From: an uncultured Parasphingopyxis sp.
Lineage (GTDB): Bacteria; Pseudomonadota; Alphaproteobacteria; Sphingomonadales; Sphingomonadaceae
Assembly: GCA_905479515.1 (NCBI GenBank)
Contig: CAJQMX010000241.1
Span: forward strand, 1 to 11,185
Length of the DNA stretch: 11,185 nt
Direction: 5' to 3'
The position numbers and the translations under genes are program-made. The notes under the pieces were generated by a model. That model ran no database searches and was not told where the DNA came from. It was given only the letters and a program-made list of their open reading frames with translations. This document shows positions 1-8,007 of this stretch, piece by piece; the first letter of the stretch is position 1; the number at the start of each line of letters is the position of its first letter.

Positions 1-1679
1 TGCGCTTCCCCTGCCCGGCTGCGACCATGCTTTGTCTGGTTTATCCTGACCGCGAAGGCGCATCGGCAAAAGCCGGTTTCAAATTTATGCGCACAACCAG
101 CCTTAGCCAGTCCAAAAGCGCGCGGTTTCTGCCCAAGCTCGCCCAGCAATCTTCGGAATGGAGCCACGTCCAGGCAGAATTGCAGGCCGGGAAACGCCTC
201 GTGCAACTTTTTTACGGCGTTACCAGCTATTCACCGCTTGGCCTCGGCGATGCCCATGAACGCTCGATCAAGGCTATCTACAAGGCTGCCGGTTGGGATT
301 TGGCCGACGAGCGGTTTCTCCAGCTCCACGGGCTGATCGCCGCCATGCCCATGACACTGGCGGATGGCCTTGCCCATGATCTTAAACGGTTAAAGCGGCT
401 TAAAACCATGCTTTCAACTAGCGCAGCTCATATTGCACCCTTGCAGGGCGAGTTTCTGGGCGGGCCGCTGCCACATCTGCTGCTTGTCGGCAGGCGCGGG
501 CAACCTTTTTACTGGTCGCCATTTGAAAATGACGCGGGAAACCATAATGTTGCGATTTGCGGAAAATCCGGTTCCGGAAAATCGGTGCTGCTCCAGGAAA
601 TGTGCGCAAGCCTGCGCGGCGCGGGCGCGAAAGTTGTTGTGATCGACGATGGCCGCTCGTTCGAGCATTCAGTTAAATTGCAGGGCGGGCGCTTTGTCGA
701 GTTTACGCTCAAATCCGGTTTCTCGCTCAATCCCTTTTCAATGATCGATGATGTGCGCGCTGCTAAAGACGATGATTATAAGCTCGACTGCATCGCGATG
801 GTGAAAGCGATTGTCGGTCAAATGGCCCGCCACAGCGACCGGCTTACCGATACCGAGCGCGGTCTGATCGATCAGGCGGTCACGGCAGTTTGGGAAGCGC
901 TTGGGAGCGGCGGCACCATCAATGATGTGGCGGCAGCATTCGCGGGCATTTCCAATCCTGTCGCCGATGATCTGGGCGTTGCCATCGGACCCTATATGAG
1001 CGGCGGAAGCTATGGCGGCTTTTTTGAAGGTCAGGCCAGTATCGCGCTCGATGATGATTTTACCGTATTTGAGATGTCTGATCTTGCAACGCGCGAGGAC
1101 TTAAGATCGGTCATTCTGTGCGCTATCATGTTCATGACCAGTCAGGCGATGACCCAAAGCCCGCGCAGCACCAAGAAATTGCTGTTGATCGATGAAGCAT
1201 GGTCGCTCCTTAAAGGCGGCTCGATGGGCGAGTTTGTCGAAACCTATGCGCGTACTGCGCGAAAATATGGCGGCGCGCTCGCAACAGCCACGCAGTCACT
1301 CAATGATTATTATAAATCAGACGGCGCTGCCGCAGCGCTGGAAAATAGCGACTGGATGCTAGTGCTCCAGCAAAAGCCGGAAACCATTGCAGATTTTCGC
1401 AAAAACGACCGCCTCGACATGGATGATCGCACCGAAACGCTAATCCGCAGTTTGAAACGTTCGGGCGAGGAATATAGCGAGGTCTTTATCAAAGGCCCGG
1501 AAACGCAAGCGATCGGCAGGCTGGTTCTTGATCCCTATTCCGCCTGCATCTATTCTTCCTCGCCCGATGTTTATGCTGCGATCGAAGCTGAACAGGAAGC
1601 GGGTGCTTCTCTGGCACAGGCCATTGCCCGCGTGTCCGGTGTTGGCGGCGACAATCGGAAGGGCGCTCAAGATGCCTGA
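1..1679 (+). CDS. traC: TraC, F-type T4SS pilus assembly ATPase (5' end missing)
   Basis: This is the VirB4-family ATPase that energises F-pilus assembly from the cytoplasmic face of the inner membrane. The reading frame is open from base 3 with no stop, so the start lies upstream; the ATG at base 27 is internal. About 558 codons are present, against 875 residues in F TraC, so roughly the first third is missing. A Walker A motif (GKSGSGKS) is at bases 561-584, Walker B (LLLIDEAW, Asp-Glu) at about 1179-1202, and the downstream motif ATATQSL at 1281-1301. The segment SDWMLVLQQKP near 1348-1380 is typical of VirB4/TraC proteins. The part before Walker A fits the C-terminal end of the TraC F-type N-terminal domain. 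The stop overlaps the next gene by 8 bases. The identification is firm at family level. Confidence 0.95.
   Translation, partial: RFPCPAATMLCLVYPDREGASAKAGFKFMRTTSLSQSKSARFLPKLAQQSSEWSHVQAELQAGKRLVQLFYGVTSYSPLGLGDAHERSIKAIYKAAGWDLADERFLQLHGLIAAMPMTLADGLAHDLKRLKRLKTMLSTSAAHIAPLQGEFLGGPLPHLLLVGRRGQPFYWSPFENDAGNHNVAICGKSGSGKSVLLQEMCASLRGAGAKVVVIDDGRSFEHSVKLQGGRFVEFTLKSGFSLNPFSMIDDVRAAKDDDYKLDCIAMVKAIVGQMARHSDRLTDTERGLIDQAVTAVWEALGSGGTINDVAAAFAGISNPVADDLGVAIGPYMSGGSYGGFFEGQASIALDDDFTVFEMSDLATREDLRSVILCAIMFMTSQAMTQSPRSTKKLLLIDEAWSLLKGGSMGEFVETYARTARKYGGALATATQSLNDYYKSDGAAAALENSDWMLVLQQKPETIADFRKNDRLDMDDRTETLIRSLKRSGEEYSEVFIKGPETQAIGRLVLDPYSACIYSSSPDVYAAIEAEQEAGASLAQAIARVSGVGGDNRKGAQDA
1657..1663 (+). 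promoter_or_regulatory. Ribosome binding site for the 1672 ORF
   Basis: GGAAGGG lies inside the end of traC, 8 bases before the ATG at 1672. It supports this start over the in-frame ATG at 1528, which would overlap traC by about 150 bases and add a basic, proline-rich stretch that looks like frame-shadow sequence. Confidence 0.6.
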
Positions 1680-2073
1680 CAAAACCGATACGCTGTTTGA
1701 TCAATATTTATCGCTTGGGACAAGCAAGGACCAGCGCTGCAAAGGTACGTCGTTTCCATTAAAGCAGTTTTTTCAAGCCACTTGCCACATCATGCTGGAA
1801 GTATCGTTGTTCACCATGAGCTCGGTATTGATGGCGCTTGGTCTGCCGCTTTGCTTTTTCCTGCTGTTATCCGGTTGGGATTTGCTCGGGCTATTCACGC
1901 ATCTTGATAATTTATCCGTTCGCTATCTTCAAGCGGACGGGATGCGCAGATTGGCGTTTTCCAGCGACCTCAAAATCATTTTCTTTGGGTCTACTGCTCT
2001 GATCGCGGCGCTTAGGATACCGAGATTTATTGCGCGGATTACCGATGATTTTCCCGAAGGGAGAGAGGGATGA
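1672..2073 (+). CDS. Unrecognised small two-helix inner-membrane protein in T4SS operon
   Basis: I do not recognise this 133-residue protein. The start is the ATG at 1672, which overlaps the traC stop by 8 bases (ATGCCTGA) and has a good Shine-Dalgarno. The N-terminal 40 residues are polar and contain two cysteines (Cys23, Cys38). A long hydrophobic helix follows at about residues 43-67, then a linker of about 30 residues, and a second hydrophobic segment at about 101-117. The tail is short and charged. There is no obvious signal peptide and no catalytic motif that I can name. It sits between traC and trbI, where F has no gene of this shape, and its stop overlaps the trbI start (ATGA). A structural or accessory role at the inner membrane beside TraC is inference from position and topology only. 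The overlaps on both sides argue that it is a real gene. Confidence 0.8.
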   Translation: MPDKTDTLFDQYLSLGTSKDQRCKGTSFPLKQFFQATCHIMLEVSLFTMSSVLMALGLPLCFFLLLSGWDLLGLFTHLDNLSVRYLQADGMRRLAFSSDLKIIFFGSTALIAALRIPRFIARITDDFPEGREG

Positions 2074-2462
2074 CTAAACCAGCACTATTAGAGCATCTAC
2101 CAAGCGCACGATCCGTTGTGACGGTCCTTCTGGTAACGGCTGCGATTTTGTGGATCATCTGGGTCAGCTTGCGTCTGATCGAGCCCAATAGACAACAAAT
2201 AGTGCAAGTCCGCATGTCCGAGATCATGCGGGATTTCATTGACGGGGAGGCAAAGGGTGATGCTGATCCCGAAGTCACCCGGCAAGAAATTGCCCGGTAT
2301 CTCCAAGCAACCGAAGCGGCGGTGGATGATTTGGGTCGTAGCGGACATGTGATTTTGGTTGCTGAAGCCGTGCTTTCAAAAAATACGCCCGATGCCACGC
2401 CGCAGCTCAAAACCAGAATCGCCCAAAAACTGGAAAACGATAGCCGGGAGAAGCCGCAATGA
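2070..2462 (+). CDS. trbI: TrbI, F-type conjugal transfer inner-membrane protein
   Basis: TrbI of F is a small bitopic inner-membrane protein of 128 residues implicated in pilus outgrowth or retraction. This protein has 130 residues. A single transmembrane helix lies at about residues 15-36, followed by a charged, mostly helical periplasmic domain. The stretch QVRMSEIMRDFIDGEA (about 46-61), the later helix containing a DDLGRSG turn and the hydrophobic strand HVILVAEAVL (93-102) match the F-type TrbI family pattern. The start ATG overlaps the preceding stop (ATGA, 2070-2073), and a purine-rich AAGGGAGAG lies just upstream. The stop overlaps the next start in the same way. The name should not be confused with VirB10-like TrbI of RP4, which is unrelated. 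Confidence 0.88.
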   Translation: MTKPALLEHLPSARSVVTVLLVTAAILWIIWVSLRLIEPNRQQIVQVRMSEIMRDFIDGEAKGDADPEVTRQEIARYLQATEAAVDDLGRSGHVILVAEAVLSKNTPDATPQLKTRIAQKLENDSREKPQ

Positions 2463-2968
2463 ACGGTATTAGATCCCGCCTGAAACGCCCGCTTGTTCTG
2501 GCAATGCTGGTAGCGGTCCCGCTGCTCTATGCGCCGATAGCCAAATTCAGCGACAATCATGCGCTCTTGATCAATGCCAGTCCCAGCCTGCCCAACTGGG
2601 CATTCTGGCTGGACAAGAATTTCACCCCTTCTCGCGGCGCGTTGATTTTCTTCGAGCCGCCGCGTTCAGAATTGCTCAGCACCCATTTCGGCAAGAAGCC
2701 GCAAATCTTCGGCAAGCGGATATTGGGCATGCCGGGTGATCAAGTTCGCCATGACGGCAAAAATGTCTTCATCAACAATAGGCTTGTCGCGCGAACCAAA
2801 CCCAAAACCCGCAAAGGGGTCGCGCTTACCAAAGGCCCTGAAGGCATCATTCCGGACGGCTGCTATTATGTTGGAACGTCCCACAAACATGGCTTTGATA
2901 GCCGCTATGGCGAGATCGGTTTCATTTGTGCACCCCGGATTATTGGCACCGGGAGGGCAATATTGTGA
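2459..2968 (+). CDS. traF: TraF-type S26 signal peptidase (conjugative transfer)
   Basis: This 169-residue protein belongs to the S26 signal-peptidase family, in the RP4 TraF branch. An N-terminal membrane anchor (about residues 11-27) leads to the nucleophile region ending SPSLP, where Ser43 is the likely catalytic serine. The general-base lysine is Lys86 in GKRILGMPGD, a near-textbook S26 box. The last conserved box is FDSRYGEIGF, with Asp147. RP4 TraF removes the end of its pilin and cyclises it using a Ser/Lys pair, and an aspartate is also needed. F itself lacks such a gene and relies on host LepB. The substrate here is unknown; pilin processing is inferred. After SLP the usual glycine is replaced (SLPNW), which is mildly unusual. 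Start and stop both overlap neighbours by 4 bases, with GGGAG 8 bases before the ATG. It is not homologous to the thioredoxin-like TraF at 7132. Confidence 0.9.
   Translation: MNGIRSRLKRPLVLAMLVAVPLLYAPIAKFSDNHALLINASPSLPNWAFWLDKNFTPSRGALIFFEPPRSELLSTHFGKKPQIFGKRILGMPGDQVRHDGKNVFINNRLVARTKPKTRKGVALTKGPEGIIPDGCYYVGTSHKHGFDSRYGEIGFICAPRIIGTGRAIL
2951..2957 (+). promoter_or_regulatory. Ribosome binding site deciding the traW GTG start
   Basis: GGGAGGG lies 7 bases before the GTG at 2965. It favours this GTG over the in-frame ATG at 2926, which would put 13 polar residues ahead of the signal peptide. Confidence 0.65.
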
Positions 2969-3596
2969 ACAGACTAACTTTGCCTTTCCTCATTGGAGCC
3001 TTGCTGTCGACACCGGTATTGGCGCGCGACTATGGCCAGCAGGGTACTCATTTCCCAATTATTGAACCGGATTTACTCGAACAAATTCAGTCGCGTCTTC
3101 AGACCATGGACAAGAATGGCGACATTGACCGGCTGAACCAGAAACTCAAAGCGCGCACCATCGCAAGGGTAAACCGGCCTAAACCCGTTGCGGGGTTGAT
3201 CAGAGCAGAAAAATCCACAACGCGCCTGTTCGATCCGACCATCACATTGCAGGCCGATATTTTTGGTCATGATAAACGCAGGATCTGGGCCAAAGGAACC
3301 AGGGTCAATCCTCTCGATACGGTTCCGCTGCGCGCGGCATTGATATTTTTAGACGGCGATGATCCAGCCCAGCTCGAATGGGCATTTGCGCAAAAATCAA
3401 AGACCGCAAAACTCATTTTGACAAACGGCGCGCCGCTTAAACTTATGAAAGCGCGCCAAAGACGCTTCTATTTTGATCAGGGCGGCAAGCTGACCGCACA
3501 TTTCGACATTAAAGCACTACCAGCGATGGTCGATCAACAGGGCCGGATGCTGCGTATCCGCGAATTTGCGCTGTCTGAAAAGCGGAGGCCAACCCA

Positions 3597-3600
<4 letters not shown>
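2965..3600 (+). CDS. traW: TraW, F-pilus assembly periplasmic protein
   Basis: TraW is a periplasmic protein required for F-pilus assembly and works with TrbC. I choose the GTG at 2965, overlapping the peptidase stop as GTGA. From there the protein begins with a clean signal peptide (fM-NRLTLPFLIGALLSTPVLA) with likely cleavage before RDYG. That gives 211 residues, almost the same as the 210 of F TraW. The mature N-terminus (DYGQQGTHFPIIEPDLL) matches the family hallmark of a G-x-x-F/Y-P-I-x-E-x-D-L-L motif. A second family block has DPTITLQADI at about residues 90-99, then GTRVNPLDTVPL, then LIFLDGDDPAQLEWA. There are no cysteines in the mature protein, in contrast to its neighbours. The stop overlaps traU by 4 bases. 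Confidence 0.92.
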
Positions 3601-4627
<1,027 letters not shown>

Positions 4628-4631
<4 letters not shown>

Positions 4632-5398
4632 AGAACTTCGTTCTCTTTTCGTTTTTGTTCACGATCACCGCATCCGCCGGTTTTGCCGCCGCGCAAAGCG
4701 TGAACTCGGACATGCTCGACATTGATGCCATTCGGGCCTCGAGCAAGACGTTTGCCGATGAAGCAGAAGCACTTGCCGAAAATGTCCGTATGCGCAGCGA
4801 GGATTTGCGCAGCGACGCCCGTCAGACACAGGAACAGGCGCGGGCCAATCAAGAACGATATGCGCAGACGGTCGATCAAAACCTCACGAACCGCAAAGAC
4901 AATAACAAAGACGAGATCTTTGATTTCGACCGAATGATTTCGGATCATGCAAAAATGGCTAAAGCCAAACTAGGCGACGCGCCGCGTTTCATTGCCTTTG
5001 CAAGCCGGTCGATGCCGCAGCAGTCTTTGAAAAGGCTTGTTCGCGACACTGCAGCAGCGGGCGGCGTTACGGTGCTGCGCGGTTTTCCCGGAGGCAGCGC
5101 CAAACAGCTTACAAAAATGCTTTCCGCCATGGTCTCGGACGGCAAACAATTATCCGCGCTCGGTATTGATCCCAGACTGTTCCGGGCGTTCGATATCAAG
5201 GCTGCGCCCAGTTTTGTCATGGCCTCATCCGATTTTACGCTGTGCGATGGTTTCGACTGCAAAGGCGCTGTTCCGCCCCATGACCGGATGACCGGCAATG
5301 TCAGCGTCGAATATGCGCTCGAAACATTTGCGGGCGGCGCTGGTCCCGGATCGCGTCTCGCTGCGCTGCACCTTGCCCGCCTGAAGGAGGAGCGCTGA
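4628..5398 (+). CDS. trbC: TrbC, F-type pilus assembly protein
   Basis: F-type TrbC is a periplasmic protein needed for pilus assembly and partners with TraW. The start is the ATG at 4628, in an ATGA overlap with traU, which gives a signal peptide ending at about AAAQS (residues 1-24) and 256 residues in total. No convincing Shine-Dalgarno precedes it, so reinitiation after traU is likely. Residues about 35-95 form a charged, Ala/Glu/Arg/Gln-rich segment that looks like a coiled coil. The TrbC F-type domain follows at about 119-236. It includes FIAFASRSMPQQSL, VLRGFPGGS, IDPRLFRAFDI and a likely cis-proline in KAAPSFV (Pro194), consistent with a thioredoxin-like fold lacking a CxxC. The only cysteines are Cys206 and Cys211 in TLCDGFDCKG. 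The protein is longer than F TrbC (212) mostly because of the N-terminal helical region. Confidence 0.92.
5384..5390 (+). promoter_or_regulatory. Strong ribosome binding site for traN
   Basis: AAGGAGG inside the last codons of trbC lies 11 bases before the ATG at 5402. It is the best Shine-Dalgarno match in the window. It precedes the start at a junction where the genes do not overlap (3-base gap), so traN may be translated independently of trbC. Confidence 0.6.
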
Positions 5399-5401
5399 GC
5401 G

Positions 5402-7135
5402 ATGATATCTCTTAAAAGCCTTGTCCTCGCCGTCATGGTCATCAGTTTCTCCGCAGGCTCACCGCTGGCGGCACAGGACCGCGAGGCGGCCAGCGAAGAC
5501 GGAAAAGCCTTTGCCAAAGAACAGCAGGAACGCGCGCGCTCAAATGCAAGCACGCAGCCCAATGCTGCGCGTATTCCCGGATACACCTCAAATCCTGCTG
5601 AGGCGGGTTATGCCGATAATCCGGAACGTATTGAAGGCGATGCAAGGGCCGTAGCGCGGAGCCATGAAGGCATGAAAGCGATTAAGGATTCCAATGCCCG
5701 GCGCGCAAAGTTCGAGACGGATGAAATCAAAGCAGTCACAGCGCGCTCCAAACCTATCAACGAAGACCCACTTGCCTATACCAGCGGAATGGAAATTGGC
5801 GGGGCGCAGGGGCGCTGCGTTCCGCTCCCACCCTCTCCCGGATCGCCCGGTCGCTACACGGCTACCTGCAATAGCGGGGTAGCGCTGGAAGAAACAAACG
5901 AGAGCTGCAGTATCTATCTAGATGTAAGCGTCGAGCAGCGGACCCAATATCATTATTTGTGCAGCGACATCAGTCCTTACGGTTTTGGCGGCGTCCCTTC
6001 TTGCGAGATATTTAACGCAAATGGATGCCGGAGGGCCGGAATACGCCCAGGCCCATGTTTGCAATGGGGCGGCAACCGCGAACAGGGACGATATTGCGTT
6101 GAGCCCGGCGAACCATATGTCGAGATGAGTTGCAGCGCCCCTGTTGCAGGAGAAACGCCTTATGCGACGGCATCTGAAAATATTATTCAGGAAAACAAAA
6201 ATGATGCCGCATGCCGGACTTTCGCCGAAGATGCAGATTGCGAGCAAACGGCCGAAACTTGTAGCGACAGCGACCCTGTAACCCGCATCATAAACGGTGT
6301 ACCGGTTACAAAACCTTGTTGGGCATGGGAGCGGGCCTATCAATGCAATGCGCGGCGCGCTGCCAATGATTGCGAGGAACTCGACAATGATCCGGCTTGC
6401 CAGTTGCTGCGGCAAGATTGCCTGAGCGAAGATAATCCCTGTTCAACGATAGAGCGCGTTTATGATTGCCCGCTTCCAGATACTGAAGGCTCAGGCAACC
6501 AGTATATTTGTGACGGCGATGTCTATTGCATCGACGGATCCTGCGAGACAATCGAACGTACGCCCAATGACGAGTTCAGGGATGCAGCCGTTGCGCTCCA
6601 TGCAATGGACGATGCGCGCGGACAATTTGATCCCGATACACTGACCCTTTTTAAAGGCGAGCGCGAAACATGCGGCTCGAAAGTTTTCGGCGTGCTCAAT
6701 TGCTGCAAGGGCAAAGGCTTTCCGCTCATTCCCGGTATCAGTCTATTGGTTGCCTTGGGCTGCAACACGCAAGAGATACTCCTTCACCAGCGCGATGCAA
6801 ATGGGCTGTGCGCCTATGTCGGCAGCTATTGCTCGAAGAAAATTCTCGGCATCTGCATCACCAAGAAGAAAGCCTATTGCTGCTTCACCTCCAAATTGTC
6901 GCGTATTTTACAAGAACAAGGCCGCGCGCAGCTTCCCAAGCCCTGGGCACGGGCGAAAGACGAACAATGTCATGGATTTACAATCGAAGAATTCGCGCAG
7001 CTTGATCTTTCCAGAATGGATTTTTCCGAAATCTATTCAGAGTTTACCGAAGCGGCCCGCCTGCCAGACGAGCTCGAAGCGGCCAATGATATTCAGCAGA
7101 AAATTAAGAACTTCTACGAAAGATCAGGCCCATGA
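5402..7135 (+). CDS. traN: TraN, outer-membrane mating-pair stabilisation protein
   Basis: In F, TraN is the outer-membrane protein that contacts the recipient and stabilises mating pairs. This protein has 577 residues (F: 602). The signal peptide ends at about LAAQD (residues 1-25). Residues about 26-135 are charged, low in hydrophobicity and free of cysteine. From about residue 140 onward the chain is strikingly cysteine-rich: I count 32 cysteines, including CC pairs at LNCCKG and AYCCFTSK. Two copies of a C-x6-C ... PC-x3-ER-x-Y-x-C unit lie at residues 280-315 and 333-356. The C-terminal block (GERETCGSKVFGVLNCCKGKG, then LGCNT, GLCAYVGSYC) is the most conserved part of TraN proteins. The central region is where recipient specificity lies in F-like TraN, but the receptor for this one cannot be predicted here. 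The last bases overlap traF (ATGA). Confidence 0.93.
   Translation: MISLKSLVLAVMVISFSAGSPLAAQDREAASEDGKAFAKEQQERARSNASTQPNAARIPGYTSNPAEAGYADNPERIEGDARAVARSHEGMKAIKDSNARRAKFETDEIKAVTARSKPINEDPLAYTSGMEIGGAQGRCVPLPPSPGSPGRYTATCNSGVALEETNESCSIYLDVSVEQRTQYHYLCSDISPYGFGGVPSCEIFNANGCRRAGIRPGPCLQWGGNREQGRYCVEPGEPYVEMSCSAPVAGETPYATASENIIQENKNDAACRTFAEDADCEQTAETCSDSDPVTRIINGVPVTKPCWAWERAYQCNARRAANDCEELDNDPACQLLRQDCLSEDNPCSTIERVYDCPLPDTEGSGNQYICDGDVYCIDGSCETIERTPNDEFRDAAVALHAMDDARGQFDPDTLTLFKGERETCGSKVFGVLNCCKGKGFPLIPGISLLVALGCNTQEILLHQRDANGLCAYVGSYCSKKILGICITKKKAYCCFTSKLSRILQEQGRAQLPKPWARAKDEQCHGFTIEEFAQLDLSRMDFSEIYSEFTEAARLPDELEAANDIQQKIKNFYERSGP
6239..6469 (+). repeat. Two degenerate cysteine-frame repeats inside TraN
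   Basis: The encoded protein repeats a C-x6-C ... P-C-x3-E-R-x-Y-x-C pattern. Copy one (6239-6346) contains CEQTAETC and PCWAWERAYQC. Copy two (6398-6469) contains CQLLRQDC and PCSTIERVYDC. Cysteine spacing at both ends is identical, but the middle is about 12 residues shorter in copy two. The repeat is visible in protein, not as near-identical DNA, so it is an old duplication or a repeated fold element. Confidence 0.7.
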
Positions 7136-8007
7136 AAAATGTTTTTGGCTCCACGCTTCCCCTGCCCTTGACGCTCGGTGGAATGGCCGTGCTTGTCCTT
7201 GCAATCATTTTTTTTATTGATGCGGCCATCAGTCCGGCATTCGCGCAAGGCGCTGCATACAAAGCAATCAATCCTCCAACCAATATGACGCGAACCAGCG
7301 CGGATGAACTCTACTGCGAGAAGCGCCGGCTAGGCTACTGGTTCTATTGCACCAAACCAAAGCCGCCTGAAACAAAAGAACTGCCGCCAGAGCCACAAGC
7401 CAGCGCAAGCGAGCAACTCGATGCGGTCACGAAGGAATTGCGCGAGCTTAAAGCCAAAGCAATTCTCCAACCAACCCGCGAGAATGTTATCGCATACATA
7501 CGCTTCCAGCGTGAACAACTTGATCGCGCGTCACTGTTTTCGGACGTTTGGCAGCGCGCGATATGGCAGCAGCCCGATCTGGATTATACGCTCGAGCGCC
7601 CGGTTTCCACGCTGGCCAAAAGGCAGTGGCAGGATGCGCGTAGCGCTTCGCGTGATACCGTCATGGCCAATCTTGGGAAACGCTACGGGCTGTTTTACTT
7701 TTTCGCGCAGAGCTGCGGGGCCTGCGAGGTCATGTCGCCAATCGTAAAATCAGTATCTAACCATTGGAAACTAACGGTCCGCGCAATCTCAACCGATGGC
7801 GGACCATCACGGCATTTCCAAAATTACACAGTCGAGGCCGGGCAACGCGTGCGCATGGGATTGAAACCTAAAATTACCCCTGCCCTAGTGCTGTGGGATA
7901 GCGCGCAAAGCCGCGCCATTCCAATTGGTTACGGCATCATCTCAGCGGATGAACTGCAGGACCGTATTTATTTGCTCACATCAAAGGAAGCCGGACATGA
8001 TTATTAA
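7132..8007 (+). CDS. traF: TraF, thioredoxin-fold pilus assembly protein with CGAC motif
   Basis: F-type TraF is a periplasmic thioredoxin-fold protein needed for pilus assembly. This 291-residue version has a long N-terminal hydrophobic segment (about residues 13-38), serving as signal peptide or anchor and ending near AFAQG. A cysteine pair flanks RRLGYWFY (Cys62, Cys73), a feature of the TraF family. Residues about 95-112 are a short charged helix. The thioredoxin-like domain covers about 185-285 and holds FYFFAQSCGACEVMSP (CGAC at 195-198, bases 7714-7725) and a cis-proline at ITPAL (Pro250). An intact CxxC plus cis-proline suggests an active oxidoreductase, unlike family members that lack the pair. 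The start overlaps the traN stop (ATGA) and the Shine-Dalgarno is weak, so coupling to traN is likely. It is unrelated to the S26 peptidase at 2459. Confidence 0.92.
   Translation: MKNVFGSTLPLPLTLGGMAVLVLAIIFFIDAAISPAFAQGAAYKAINPPTNMTRTSADELYCEKRRLGYWFYCTKPKPPETKELPPEPQASASEQLDAVTKELRELKAKAILQPTRENVIAYIRFQREQLDRASLFSDVWQRAIWQQPDLDYTLERPVSTLAKRQWQDARSASRDTVMANLGKRYGLFYFFAQSCGACEVMSPIVKSVSNHWKLTVRAISTDGGPSRHFQNYTVEAGQRVRMGLKPKITPALVLWDSAQSRAIPIGYGIISADELQDRIYLLTSKEAGHDY
7983..7990 (+). promoter_or_regulatory. Ribosome binding site deciding the traH start
   Basis: AAAGGAAG lies 6 bases before the ATG at 7997. Together with the signal peptide that starts there, it rejects the longer in-frame ATG at 7925. 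Confidence 0.65.

Noticed and set aside
27..29. ATG at 27 as the TraC start
   Set aside because: The frame is open to the left edge and the protein would lack much of the conserved N-terminal domain; it is an internal methionine.
1528..1671. 48-codon N-terminal extension of the small membrane protein
   Set aside because: The extension overlaps traC deeply and is basic and proline-rich. The ATG at 1672 has a proper ribosome binding site and the short overlap typical of this operon.
2039..2560. 173-codon open frame on the - strand
   Set aside because: It is antisense to trbI and crosses three gene boundaries; no recognisable protein features.
4945..5586. 213-codon open frame on the - strand
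   Set aside because: It spans the trbC-traN junction in antisense. Both sense genes are well supported and the translation looks like low-complexity shadow.
7925..7996. 24-codon N-terminal extension of TraH
   Set aside because: It would bury the signal peptide behind a polar, cysteine-containing segment; the ATG at 7997 has a good ribosome binding site.
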